From the NCBI RefSeq assembly GCF_014646875.1, contig NZ_BMOC01000001.1:245410-309409 (forward strand): a DNA stretch of 64,000 bases. The letters are read 5' to 3'. How positions within the stretch are numbered: position 1 is the stretch's first letter; each line of letters opens with the position of its first letter. Below are positions 1-7,308 of this stretch, piece after piece. The notes under the pieces were generated by a model. That model worked only from the letters and a program-made list of their open reading frames with translations, made no database searches and had not been told where the DNA came from. The translations under genes and the position numbers were made by a program. Origin of the DNA: Halobellus salinus (lineage in GTDB: Archaea; Halobacteriota; Halobacteria; Halobacteriales; Haloferacaceae).

Positions 1-170
1 TTGCCTCCATCGGGCTACCGTGGCGGCGATTCCGGACGCACTGTGCCTTCGGAAACGTCGATGAAGTAGTCCGCGTTCGCATCAAGTGTGACGCAGGTGC
101 CGAGGAAAGATGTATGGACAAGTCAGTACACGTCATAACATATAACCCCTCCCGCGGCGAATAACGTAGT
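1..170. other. Left edge, no secure gene
   Basis: On the minus strand a short open stretch (about 8-117) could encode a peptide ending in a proline/arginine-rich tail, but it lacks ATG, GTG or TTG after an in-frame upstream stop. It may be the 3' remnant of a gene. The sequence just before 171 would contain the promoter of the following toxin-antitoxin operon, with an AT-rich stretch near 137-147. Confidence 0.3.
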
Positions 171-497
171 ATGAGCGGTTCAAGCTACGATAAGACGATT
201 CAGTTCCGTGCCGGGGCTGAAAAAGAGGCTGCAGAGCTACTTGATGAGATTCATATTGGCGGCGTGAATGTGAGCGAACTTGCCCGGACCGGGCTAATTG
301 AGATGCTCCGCCGGTCGCTGGACGAACAGGACGAAATCGCTGTCTATGAACGATACAGCCGCGGTGAGATCGATGAAGATGTCGCTCGTGTGCTCCTCGG
401 CGAGAAGATTGACCAGGTGGAAGCGGAGATAGACGCATTCGAGTCTGCAATGAAGCGAGATACCTCGGCATTCCTCGCTCAGAACGATGGTGAGTGA
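171..497 (+). CDS. Ribbon-helix-helix-like antitoxin of a PIN toxin pair
   Basis: This is a 108-residue acidic protein. A short N-terminal strand (KTIQFR) is followed by helices, as in ribbon-helix-helix DNA-binding antitoxins, and the C-terminal half is a charged helix suited to toxin binding. Its last 11 nt overlap the start of the PIN-like gene (487), implying translational coupling. By analogy with VapBC modules it should neutralise the downstream nuclease and repress their shared promoter. The family assignment is inferred from size, strand/helix layout and gene order; no exact family was recognised. Confidence 0.65.
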   Translation: MSGSSYDKTIQFRAGAEKEAAELLDEIHIGGVNVSELARTGLIEMLRRSLDEQDEIAVYERYSRGEIDEDVARVLLGEKIDQVEAEIDAFESAMKRDTSAFLAQNDGE

Positions 498-1089
498 ACC
501 TCGCTATCCGCTCCTTGCCGATACGAGTTCCCTCATTGCCGTTGCGAACACCGACCAATGGAACAAGCTGACAGAGTCACTCTCTCTCACGACCACGAAC
601 GTCTGCAAGCACGAACTCCAGAATCACGTCAACTCGAACACGTACGCACCAGAGGGAAGCCGCGAGCAGTACCTGAAACGCGGTAGCCAGCGCGTGCTCG
701 ATCAATTAGACGACGATTCCTCGTCGTGGTCATGTGTGACTGTCGTTCCACGCCCTCACGGGCCGAACGCAGGTGAAGAATCGGTGAAACAAGAGCTTTC
801 AGAACATATGGACTCGTATCAGGTCGTCTCGCTTCTTGATGAAGCAGCGCGTCGGTCAATCCGGCGACTGGTTGACGACCATAAATACGACGTTGACGTT
901 GTGGGACCGCCATATTTGCTCTTCGTTCTTCTCGATAACGATCTCATTTCGAAGGGCGAATTCTGCGAGGCGACAGGTCAAATGATCCGGACGGAAGGGT
1001 GGACTGGATACGAAGTCGTCAATAGTGCCTGGGCCAGCATTCCGGTGGATTGTTCTGAATTCCTTGACAACGACATCCTTCCATCATAA
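487..1089 (+). CDS. PIN-domain-like toxin
   Basis: A 200-residue protein starting with a hydrophobic strand ending in Asp (LLADTSSLI), the usual first acidic residue of a PIN ribonuclease, then a KHELQNHV segment that supplies the conserved Glu. Further Asp residues follow in DDHKYDVDVV and in LLDNDLI. At 200 residues it is longer than ordinary VapC (about 130), so it has an inserted middle or belongs to a distinct PIN-like branch. It overlaps the upstream RHH-like gene by 11 nt, the normal toxin-second layout. PIN toxins cleave RNA, often tRNA or rRNA; the substrate here is unknown. Confidence 0.65.
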   Translation: MVSEPRYPLLADTSSLIAVANTDQWNKLTESLSLTTTNVCKHELQNHVNSNTYAPEGSREQYLKRGSQRVLDQLDDDSSSWSCVTVVPRPHGPNAGEESVKQELSEHMDSYQVVSLLDEAARRSIRRLVDDHKYDVDVVGPPYLLFVLLDNDLISKGEFCEATGQMIRTEGWTGYEVVNSAWASIPVDCSEFLDNDILPS

Positions 1090-1274
1090 GAGCCTACTAA
1101 AGTGGCGTCCGACCACTACTAGTCGGCAGAACGGGAGTCCACTGACAAGCCAACGGCTTCAGCTGTTGATAGCTGACTGACTGACTTTCCAAATACCTTT
1201 TTAGCTACAGCAAAATCCCCATATGGCCTAATCAAGAGGCCCCGGCGGTGTGACGCCGGAACCCGCTGCCAAGC

Positions 1275-1658
1275 ATGACAGCACTACACAATCTTCCGTG
1301 GGGCAGTGATAACTCTGTCCCACTCGACGTTGCCGAAGCCGTATCAGCTCTCGATAACAGTCGTCGCAGACACGTGATCCGTCTGGTGGCCGATCAGGAC
1401 GGCTCAATACAGCTGGGCGATGTAGCCGAGGCGATCGCCGCCATCGAGTTGGGGAAACCCGTTCGTGAGCTTGACTCCCAGGAACGAAAGCGTGTCTACG
1501 TCGGGCTGTATCAGGTGCATCTCGACACACTTGACGAGGTCGGCGCCGTCGCCTACGACTCGCGTTCGGGGGATATCCGTGCGACCGAAGCGACGACAGC
1601 GCTCGCCGATCTCATCCGGCACATCGAAGCAGTGTGCGGCGCACAGGAAACAGGATAG
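1275..1658 (+). CDS. DUF7344-type winged-helix protein
   Basis: A 127-residue protein with the haloarchaeal DUF7344 layout: an opening helix before LDNSRRRHVIRLV, a LGDVAEAIAAIE segment, the conserved QERKRVYVGLYQVHLD stretch and a short wing. Members are predicted winged-helix DNA-binding regulators, abundant in mobile regions. A TATA-like ATACCTTTTTAGC element lies near 1193-1205. The targets are unknown. The gene stands alone, and a degraded region follows it. Confidence 0.8.
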   Translation: MTALHNLPWGSDNSVPLDVAEAVSALDNSRRRHVIRLVADQDGSIQLGDVAEAIAAIELGKPVRELDSQERKRVYVGLYQVHLDTLDEVGAVAYDSRSGDIRATEATTALADLIRHIEAVCGAQETG

Positions 1659-1810
1659 CAGTTCCAGTTACCCCTTCGAACGCCTGACTTGTCCCGGGCG
1701 ACAGTTCGAACCGGACACACGGACTCGACCGCCCGCACCGAACGGGCGGGTCGCCCGGCGTACCGGTGAGTCCGACGGTCCTCTCCGATCTCGAAGCAGA
1801 CATCAGCATC

Positions 1811-2040
1811 CAGGACGTAAGAAGCCACCACGAGTAGTGACGGTGAACGCCTGCCTGCCTTCGAAGGCGACGCTTGCTGGGGACACGATACCAGTGATCG
1901 AAAATGTCGGGGTACTACCGGAGTTCGAGTGCAGATCGGGGGTCCTCGTACCGCCTCTGAAGTGCTGGACAGATTTGTAAAGACTATCGGGTCGGAAGTT
2001 CCGCGTACACTGAGAATCAATCCAGTCACGGACTGGCCGG
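1811..2040. pseudogene. Relic of a DUF457 / adenine methylase gene junction
   Basis: This stretch is homologous by eye to 11577-11815. Its left end repeats the last codons of the DUF457 gene ending at 11612 (CAGGACGTRAGAAGCC, followed by CACCACGAG). Its right end, read on the minus strand, encodes a peptide containing RPVRDWIDSQ that matches the C-terminus GPVRDRIDTH of the methylase at 11745-13136. The space between is also alignable. So a second copy of the convergent DUF457-methylase arrangement once lay here and has lost both gene bodies. Confidence 0.7.
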
Positions 2041-2341
2041 AAATTACTGAGCTCGATGAGGAGTTCGACGTGATGGCGATACCGATCGTGGTCGACGGGC
2101 GGCTCGGACAATTCGACGTGACGGGCTCGTGTATGAAGGGTTGACGTAGTAGCGATTTCGTCGTCGCAGTGGCCTCGGCATTCTCGCAGTGAGTGATCAA
2201 CTGGGACCGATTCGAGACGGGGCGTGACTGATCGCTCGCGCTGCGTGCTGGGCGAGAATGAATCAGAGACTGACGGGGACTCACGGGGTTCGACGCAGGG
2301 AGTACCGCGTTGGTGACGTGATCCTTCCCAGACCGGCGTGA

Positions 2342-2680
2342 TTACAACCAACTGTTCCCAACCGTCAGGAACCCGCGCAGCTCGTCTTGTTTGTAGTAGG
2401 TCGAGATCTCGTGTAGGACATCGGCGACTGTCTTCGCCGAGGGAGTTTGATCTGTGAAGTACAGCACCCCTCGGTAGTCGCTTTCGTCGAAATCGTCTCG
2501 AAAGTCATCGTCATAGGTAACGATGATCCAGTCTTTGGACCGCGAAACTGCTGCGAGTCTCTCGTCAGTATCGCCCTTGTTCAGTTCGTCGCTGATCTCG
2601 ACGTGGAGGCGGTCGTGTCCGTAGTTTCCGAGCCGGTGGGATACCTCGTGCTCGATGTTCTCATCGAGTAGAACCCTCAG
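2342..2680 (-). CDS. DUF5615 PIN-like toxin, apparent CTG start
   Basis: The minus strand is open for 112 residues beginning RVLLDENIEHEV and containing WIIVTYDDDFRDD. These are the hallmark N-terminal DEN and central D..F motifs of DUF5615 PIN-like proteins. The family normally starts MRVLLDEN; here the start position carries CTG (2678-2680), overlapping the TGA of the DUF433 gene (2677-2679). No ATG, GTG or TTG exists in frame nearby, upstream or within the first 70 codons. Either CTG is used through translational coupling or a start mutation has inactivated the toxin. The rest of the frame is intact. Confidence 0.75.
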   Translation of the reverse strand: MRVLLDENIEHEVSHRLGNYGHDRLHVEISDELNKGDTDERLAAVSRSKDWIIVTYDDDFRDDFDESDYRGVLYFTDQTPSAKTVADVLHEISTYYKQDELRGFLTVGNSWL

Positions 2681-2955
2681 TCCGGCTTTTCCAGAGTTTC
2701 GGACTCGTCTGCCACCGCCTTGCGGTGTGTTTCGATTTCCCGCATCTCCTCGGGGTTCCGGTGATAGTTCGCCAAGGCCTCAGAGACATCGGCTACAGGT
2801 AGATTCAGACGTTCGGCGACGGTCTCGGGACGCAATCCACGGCCTTCGACCCGCGCGTGGATGTGCTGCACCGTCACCCGACTCCCCCTGATATGGGGTT
2901 CATCGTGGACCTCTGACTTGTCGCCAGAGCGTATTCGAGAGTCCGTCACTACCAT
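2677..2955 (-). CDS. DUF433 antitoxin
   Basis: A 92-residue protein with the DUF433 core (DEPHIRGSRVTVQHIHARV, then a helix-turn-helix-like RPETVAERLNLPVADVSEALANYHRNPEE). DUF433 proteins are antitoxins and repressors paired with DUF5615 toxins. It is transcribed ahead of, and overlaps by 3 nt, the DUF5615 gene. It is complete and its motif residues look normal, so the antitoxin appears functional even though the toxin has an odd start. Confidence 0.85.
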   Translation of the reverse strand: MVVTDSRIRSGDKSEVHDEPHIRGSRVTVQHIHARVEGRGLRPETVAERLNLPVADVSEALANYHRNPEEMREIETHRKAVADESETLEKPD

Positions 2956-3055
2956 CTGCTCTCTTCGCGCTCTCGAAACGAAAAACTACCGCCGCGCGGT
3001 ACGATTGGGCTCTTCGACAACGACTAAGCGTCGCTATCGCATAGCGTGACGGACG

Positions 3056-3466
3056 ATGGCGACGGATCAAACACGGACGGGTGGCGGTGACGCCCCGGAC
3101 GATCCGGCAGACCTGCTGCCAGCGGAGAGTATGCTCAGCCTTCATAAATACCTCGATATGCACGCGGCTGTCGGTCACCGCACCCGCTATGAGATCCTCT
3201 ATCGACTCGTTCACAGCGGTGACATGAGTCCGACGGAACTTGCGGACACACTCGACATCGACGACAGCACGCTCCACTACCATCTCAACACGCTCGTCGA
3301 TGTCGGACTCGTCGAAAAACGGCAGTGCACAGAGCGCGGACAGGACGGCCTGGACACGTATTATCGGGCCACCGTATTTGGCGACGTAACACTCACCGAT
3401 GGCGTCGACGAGTTGATCCGTGGTGAGCACGGGTTCGGAGAACTGTACGACAGTTCGACCGCTTAA
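3056..3466 (+). CDS. ArsR-like winged-helix regulator
   Basis: A 136-residue protein. Residues 40-95 form an ArsR-type winged helix (RTRYEILYRLV, then MSPTELADTLDIDDSTLHYHLNTLVDVGLVEKR) followed by a short wing and a YYRAT strand. There are no cysteine clusters, so metal sensing is not indicated. An imperfect dyad (GCTAT, 3 nt, ATAGC at 3033-3045) just before the start is a candidate operator. It lies among toxin-antitoxin genes, and its targets are unknown. Confidence 0.8.
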   Translation: MATDQTRTGGGDAPDDPADLLPAESMLSLHKYLDMHAAVGHRTRYEILYRLVHSGDMSPTELADTLDIDDSTLHYHLNTLVDVGLVEKRQCTERGQDGLDTYYRATVFGDVTLTDGVDELIRGEHGFGELYDSSTA

Positions 3467-3471
3467 CCGCA

Positions 3472-3675
3472 CTACCGCCGCTGCCGTTCACATCTGTTCG
3501 CGTCGGAGGGAGCCATCAGTCTGAGGGAAAAATAGACTTCATCAGTATGGAATTTGGCATCACGTGCGACGGCCACAAGTGAGGCGACTTGTCGGTGGCG
3601 GTCGTGAAACAGCGGTACGGTGCGTTCGACGACTTCGAACCGGTCCCGATGGGTGGCCATGGCCAGAAGACGCAC
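3472..3675 (-). pseudogene. Possible decayed PIN-protein C-terminus
   Basis: The minus frame reads RFEVVERTVPLFHDRH followed by a segment with ARDAKFHTDEVYFSL. This weakly resembles the last third of VapC-type PIN proteins (an FEVV strand, a helix, then an aromatic YSF-type strand), but the conserved Asp residues are missing. It faces the PIN fragment at 3723. It may instead be chance coding; I rate it low. Confidence 0.22.
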
Positions 3676-3722
3676 GATCGCGCTGGCTGCGAAGATAACT
3701 CTGCGTGCTCGGAGGATGCGTG

Positions 3723-3872
3723 ATGGCGGCGGCGGTTGTCGATACAGGCGTGCTCATCGGGGTGGCAGACACCGACGGTAAATACCACGGCGTCGGGATG
3801 ACCATCGTCCACGGTATCGATCACGGTCAGCTACTCACCTCTAATTGCCGCACAAGAGTTAATCCGGTATGA
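3723..3872 (+). pseudogene. N-terminal fragment of a VapC-type PIN toxin
   Basis: The frame encodes 49 residues: AVVDTGVLIGVADTDGKYH then GMTIVHGIDHGQLLTS. This is the start of a haloarchaeal VapC (first catalytic Asp in VVDTGVL). It stops at 3870-3872, exactly where the family would continue with the conserved Glu segment. About two thirds of the domain is missing, so it cannot be an active nuclease. It ends 15 nt before the start of the nucleotidyltransferase gene, suggesting the latter arrived by recombination through it. Confidence 0.7.
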
Positions 3873-3880
3873 ACAGATCT

Positions 3881-3896
3881 ACTGTTTGTGAACAGT
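3881..3896. promoter_or_regulatory. Inverted repeat over the MNT start codon
   Basis: Six-base arms ACTGTT and AACAGT are separated by 4 nt, with the GTG start codon (3888-3890) inside the spacer. The gene product has an N-terminal helix-turn-helix, so this is a plausible autoregulatory operator in a leaderless message. This is inference. Confidence 0.4.
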
Positions 3897-4577
3897 AAAC
3901 CAGTTCAGTTTTCGGGTGGATTCAACGGGACCCACGTGTGCATCCCCGTTCCCATTCCAGACCCCGACGTATTCAGCCACAATGCGACTGGAGCCATACT
4001 GCACCTGCTAATTGACAATCCTGAAAAGTCGTTTACCAACCGGGAACTGCATCGTCTGACAGAAAAGGGATTAGGAAATGTGAATGCAGCAGTACGAGCG
4101 TTAGAAACGCTCGAACTCGTGACTGTTGATCGAGACGGTCGAGCAAACCAGGTGCAAATCAATCCGGCGAAGATCAGCAGCCCAGCCGATCGAATTACGG
4201 CGATCCCACAGGACGAATATCACGCGCCCGTTCGCAGAGCTGTGGAGTGTTTAACGGATCGGACCGGGACCGACGCTGGGATCGTTTTGTTCGGGAGTGT
4301 CGCTCGCGGCGATGCCGACCGAGCCAGTGACATTGATCTGTTCGTCGTTGTGGACGATGACCGAATGGCCGCACAACGCACAGCACATTCGATCGAAGAC
4401 GAGTTCGCTTCCGAACGGTTTGACGGAGACCGGTATGAACCGCATATTGTCGTGGAGACGCAAGAGTCAGCAGTCACGCACGATCAGATCCAAGAAATCC
4501 TGACAGAAGGACTAACACTGCGGGAAACGCCAGTCCTCGACTCCGTCAAAGATGAGGTGTTCGCAAATGGGGCTTGA
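3888..4577 (+). CDS. MNT nucleotidyltransferase antitoxin with N-terminal HTH
   Basis: A 229-residue protein with GTG start. Residues 30-90 are a winged helix (NATGAILHLLIDNPEKSFTN, RELHRL, NVNAAVRALETLELV). Residues 130-160 hold the minimal nucleotidyltransferase motif GSVARGDADRASDIDLFVVV, with the GS pair and the DxD metal-binding aspartates intact. Proteins of this layout are the MNT partners of HEPN ribonuclease toxins and can inactivate HEPN by adding nucleotides. Here the expected HEPN gene is missing: an overlapping ATG at 4567 runs only five codons. Alternatively it acts alone as a nucleotidyltransferase regulator. Confidence 0.85.
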   Translation: MNSKPVQFSGGFNGTHVCIPVPIPDPDVFSHNATGAILHLLIDNPEKSFTNRELHRLTEKGLGNVNAAVRALETLELVTVDRDGRANQVQINPAKISSPADRITAIPQDEYHAPVRRAVECLTDRTGTDAGIVLFGSVARGDADRASDIDLFVVVDDDRMAAQRTAHSIEDEFASERFDGDRYEPHIVVETQESAVTHDQIQEILTEGLTLRETPVLDSVKDEVFANGA

Positions 4578-4584
4578 TCGGTAA
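4567..4584 (+). pseudogene. Stub of a HEPN partner gene
   Basis: An ATG overlapping the end of the MNT gene, the usual place for a coupled HEPN start, is followed by only MGLDR and a TAA. No HEPN coding potential follows before the TnpB unit at 4818. This suggests loss of the partner by deletion next to the insertion; it could also be a chance ATG. Confidence 0.3.
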
Positions 4585-4817
4585 CTGACGCTCCCAACAG
4601 AATCCCCAACAAGGGTGTCATAAAGGTGAGCGATAAGGGTCACAAACTCTCGATGATCTCGACTGTCGTGGGACGCTGCACGGATACAAATACATTCTAA
4701 GGAGAAAGTTACAGCGGTAGCGAGGCGAATGGTTCGAAGCTTGACCCCGAGGCGATTCACTAGATGAGGTGTGCCCAGACGACGGACCCACTGCTTCCGG
4801 CACGCCTTTGTGAACCC
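4578..4817. other. Non-coding gap left of the TnpB unit
   Basis: Apart from the five-codon HEPN stub, no credible gene is seen in these 240 bases. The stretch next to 4818 would be the source of the TnpB guide if the 3' hairpin ends the scaffold there. Confidence 0.4.
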
Positions 4818-4840
4818 ACCCCGGGGTCAAGCCCCGGGGC
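4818..4840 (-). repeat. Hairpin repeat at the TnpB 3' end
   Basis: A 23-nt sequence with two CCCCGGGG blocks around TCAAG. It overlaps the tnpB stop codon (4827-4829) and is identical to 6251-6273. It is a candidate for the terminal stem of the element and of its omega-RNA; the guide would then start just beyond, at about 4817 reading leftward. Confidence 0.7.
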
Positions 4841-6065
4841 TTCCTGCTTCAACGACGCGCTTTGCACTCACAGCCTCCCGGTAAGGCGTGAGCGTAGGGA
4901 GCGCAGTCTGCACAGGCGTTGATTCGGAGCGTCCCGCCCCTAACTGCTTCAAACCACGATAGAGGATATTCTTCGCCGCGTTCAAATCTCGGTCTTCCGA
5001 GTGGCCGCACGCCGGACACGAATGCTCACGCACCCAGAGTGGCTTGGCTGTTTCCACACCACACACAGCGCACTCTTTGGTTGTTCCTCCCGGCTTCACC
5101 TTTTCGACGTGTGTGCCGTGTAGGTCAGCCTTGTACTCTAGCAGTTCGATAAACTGCGACCACGCGGCATCCTGCTTGTTCTTGGCGTTCTGGCTGGTTT
5201 CCAGCATCGGTTTCACATCCAAGTCTTCGACGGCCACGAAATCGTACTCTGTGACAAGCCACGTAGTGAGCTTATGCTGGTAGTCTCGCACCTTCCGCTT
5301 GATTTTTCGTTTCGCTTGGGCGACTTTCCGGCGTTGGTTTTCCCAGTTGGCGGAACCGTGTTCTTTCCGGTCGAGTTTCCGCTGTTCGCGTGCGTAGCGG
5401 TCGTACTCATCGGACAGGTCGAGTGTATCAACGGACAGGTTTTCCGAAGTGTGGATGTAGCTGGTGATACCAAGGTCAACGCCCACGCAGTCCTCGGCCT
5501 CAATCTCACTGAGTGGCGGTTTCTCGGGTGTGTCTTCGACAGTGGTGACGAGTGAGACGTACCATTCGCCAGTCGTCTCTTTTTTCAGGATTACCTCGTC
5601 AATGTCCTCTGCTGGTCGTACGTGGCGGTCTGCACGGATGTTGAACCAGCCAATCTTTTCGAGTCTGAGTCGCACGAATCGGTCGTCGCCCGTGTTGTAA
5701 TCCACGTTGAAGCGACTAGACTGATTGTACGACACCGAGCGAAATTCACCGTTGCCTTGCCACTGCAACCGCCCAACATCGTAGCCCTCCTTTCGGCGTT
5801 CTTGCAGCGTCTCTAGGTCGCTGTGAATCTGGCTGATAGCCTGTTGTGCGGCGTGTTGTGACGGGTCGGCAAAGGTCGGCCACTGGTCTGTCCAGTCTTT
5901 GAGTTTGCTGTGTTGGTCGTAGTCAGATGGCCTGTCGTTGTAGTCTGAGTTGTAGTAGTCCCGGACAGCGTGATTACGAATCTGCCGGAGAATGTCGATG
6001 TGCCGCCACGCTTCGCTTGCCACGTCGTCGGGCAGGTACGCGCGGAAGCGAAGCGTATGTTTCAT
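4827..6065 (-). CDS. tnpB: RNA-guided endonuclease TnpB
   Basis: A 412-residue TnpB, the RuvC-type nuclease ancestral to Cas12, which cuts DNA next to an element-specific motif under guidance of omega-RNA. The N-terminal half is the helical/wedge region. The RuvC triad is complete: D197 (GVDLGIT), E280 (VAVEDL) and D360 (DLNAAKN). A zinc ribbon has C332, C335, C350 and C353. Length and motifs are normal, so it should be active. It starts 5 nt after the AbrB gene and its last codons form part of the terminal hairpin. Confidence 0.93.
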   Translation of the reverse strand: MKHTLRFRAYLPDDVASEAWRHIDILRQIRNHAVRDYYNSDYNDRPSDYDQHSKLKDWTDQWPTFADPSQHAAQQAISQIHSDLETLQERRKEGYDVGRLQWQGNGEFRSVSYNQSSRFNVDYNTGDDRFVRLRLEKIGWFNIRADRHVRPAEDIDEVILKKETTGEWYVSLVTTVEDTPEKPPLSEIEAEDCVGVDLGITSYIHTSENLSVDTLDLSDEYDRYAREQRKLDRKEHGSANWENQRRKVAQAKRKIKRKVRDYQHKLTTWLVTEYDFVAVEDLDVKPMLETSQNAKNKQDAAWSQFIELLEYKADLHGTHVEKVKPGGTTKECAVCGVETAKPLWVREHSCPACGHSEDRDLNAAKNILYRGLKQLGAGRSESTPVQTALPTLTPYREAVSAKRVVEAGSPGA

Positions 6066-6070
6066 CGGTG

Positions 6071-6199
6071 TTAGTCGAGTTTTTCGACAGTGAGTTTCAA
6101 CTGGTCGCCTTCTTCCAGATTAAGCCCGTCTCGGACTTCTTCTGGGATTGTTACTTGCCCGCGTTCTCTGAGTTTTGGGTAGCACTCCATCGAACTCAT
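6071..6199 (-). CDS. 42-residue AbrB/SpoVT-type DNA-binding protein
   Basis: The minus strand encodes MSSMECYPKLRERGQVTIP followed by a RDGLNLEEGDQLKL segment, the full swapped-hairpin AbrB core (RGQVTIPEEVR...L..GD). It is about half the length of typical AbrB antitoxins and has no C-terminal tail for a toxin. Its stop is 5 nt from the tnpB start, so the two are almost certainly co-transcribed. A likely role is repression of the tnpB promoter; no PIN toxin is near. Confidence 0.85.
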   Translation of the reverse strand: MSSMECYPKLRERGQVTIPEEVRDGLNLEEGDQLKLTVEKLD

Positions 6200-6250
6200 T
6201 GTTATTAATTCATACTCAATCGTAATGGAGGTTGGGTGTTGTCGGCTTCA

Positions 6251-6273
6251 ACCCCGGGGTCAAGCCCCGGGGC
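6251..6273 (-). repeat. Hairpin repeat upstream of AbrB-TnpB
   Basis: Identical over 23 nt to 4818-4840 and in the same orientation. It lies 52 nt upstream of the AbrB start, so it may be the left end of the element or part of the promoter region. Confidence 0.7.
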
Positions 6274-6457
6274 AGTCGCCTTGACCGCCTGTACACTTGG
6301 GCATACGTCTCGATAGCTGACTCGATGGAAACGCTGCTATCCCTGGAGCGTGACGTAAGTATGGGACGCAAGAGACCGACCTGTATTCCGTGCCTCAGAG
6401 CACGTCCTGCTGACTGGTCCGTGCGCGAAAGAAGCCGAGTTATGGGCGCTACAACCC

Positions 6458-6480
6458 GGATGCCGCGCGCTGCGGCATCC
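6458..6480. repeat. Inverted repeat, 9-bp arms
   Basis: GGATGCCGC and GCGGCATCC flank a 5-nt loop. No T-run follows, so an intrinsic terminator is not supported. Confidence 0.6.
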
Positions 6481-6586
6481 GGGAAAGCCCGAATAGGTGA
6501 AGATCTGCGTCACGCGCTGGCGTCCCGAGTCATAAGATCGCGTCTCCGAGCTGTGATGACAACTGGATTGGCAGATAGACAAGGGA

Positions 6587-6611
6587 GCTGAGGGCCGCTG
6601 CGGCCCTCAGC
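6587..6611. repeat. Inverted repeat, 12-bp perfect arms
   Basis: GCTGAGGGCCGC and its exact reverse complement are separated by one base. It is a very stable hairpin or cruciform in a gene-free stretch; it could be a protein-binding dyad or the end of a lost element. Confidence 0.65.
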
Positions 6612-6774
6612 GGTCGGCCGGAGCCTTCCATCAGCATCTGCTATCGCCAGACAGCGGCTGCACCGCACACACGTTTCGACCGCCTACCGGCTGTGAGAAC
6701 AGCAGATCCCCAGACGGCGTAATCGTTTTGTCGTCAGCCGTGCTTTGATCGGCCAGCAGCGTTTCCATAGGTGA

Positions 6775-7308
6775 ATGCTTCGGACAGCGCGTGGCCGTGC
6801 AGGGGCCGTACTCTTGTTGCTTGCCGGGTTGGCCGTGTTGTGCCCGTTGTACGCGGCACAACCCGTGAACCCGGAGATGGGTGTGTATCCCGACGACGAG
6901 GAGTTCATCCAGTCGCCGGAGCCGTACCTCGGCGAGGCGGTTACAACGGGCGGGGACGTACAACAGGTGTCGCCGCTCGTCATCGAGGTCGAAACCACGC
7001 AGGGAAAACACGACGTGACGATCACTGACAGCGGCTTACGCCCGGACGTTGATGACAAGGTGCGCGTGTTCGGGACACTGACCGACCCACGGACAATCCA
7101 GAGTCAGTACGCGTTCGTGGTCCCGTCAAGCGGCCAGTGGTACGCGTGGAGCGTGTCGTTCCTCGCTGGGTTGTGGGTGCTCGCTCGTCTCATCGCGCAC
7201 TGGACGGTCGACGTGTCACGACTTCGATTCCAGCGTCGCGCCGAGCCGCTGTCGATACGGCGGCTCCTCGCTGCGCGGCAGTCTCGGGGCGGTGATCGGG
7301 ATGCCTGA
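6775..7308 (+). CDS. Membrane protein with outward OB-like domain
   Basis: A 177-residue protein. An N-terminal hydrophobic segment (residues 10-28) is followed by an extracytoplasmic beta-rich region (GEAVTTGGDVQQVSPLVIEV ... DKVRVFGTL) resembling OB-fold strand patterns. A second transmembrane helix is near residues 122-142 and the C-terminus is basic. It overlaps the next gene, a DUF457 membrane hydrolase, so the two likely form an operon. I do not recognise a named family. Confidence 0.7.
   Translation: MLRTARGRAGAVLLLLAGLAVLCPLYAAQPVNPEMGVYPDDEEFIQSPEPYLGEAVTTGGDVQQVSPLVIEVETTQGKHDVTITDSGLRPDVDDKVRVFGTLTDPRTIQSQYAFVVPSSGQWYAWSVSFLAGLWVLARLIAHWTVDVSRLRFQRRAEPLSIRRLLAARQSRGGDRDA

Larger units (their letters stand above)
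4818..6273 (-). mobile_element. AbrB-TnpB unit (IS1341/IS605-like, no TnpA)
   Basis: Two minus-strand genes, a small AbrB protein and TnpB, lie between two identical 23-nt sequences (4818-4840 and 6251-6273, both starting ACCCCGGGGTCAAG), each able to fold through CCCCGGGG blocks. There is no Y1 transposase, so the unit is non-autonomous, like most haloarchaeal IS1341-type elements. The TnpB stop codon lies inside the 3' hairpin, as expected if the end of the gene doubles as the guide-RNA scaffold. Exact element ends cannot be set by eye. Confidence 0.7.
6274..6774. other. Non-coding interval with two strong hairpins
   Basis: No credible gene is present in these 500 bases; the open frames are low-complexity shadows. 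It contains two near-perfect hairpins (6458-6480 and 6587-6611). It may carry non-coding RNA or terminators. Confidence 0.4.

Noticed and set aside
1929..2144. 71-residue plus-strand frame starting MQIGGPRTASEV
   Set aside because: Its first half lies in the relic homologous to the methylase end on the other strand, so coding on this strand is unlikely.
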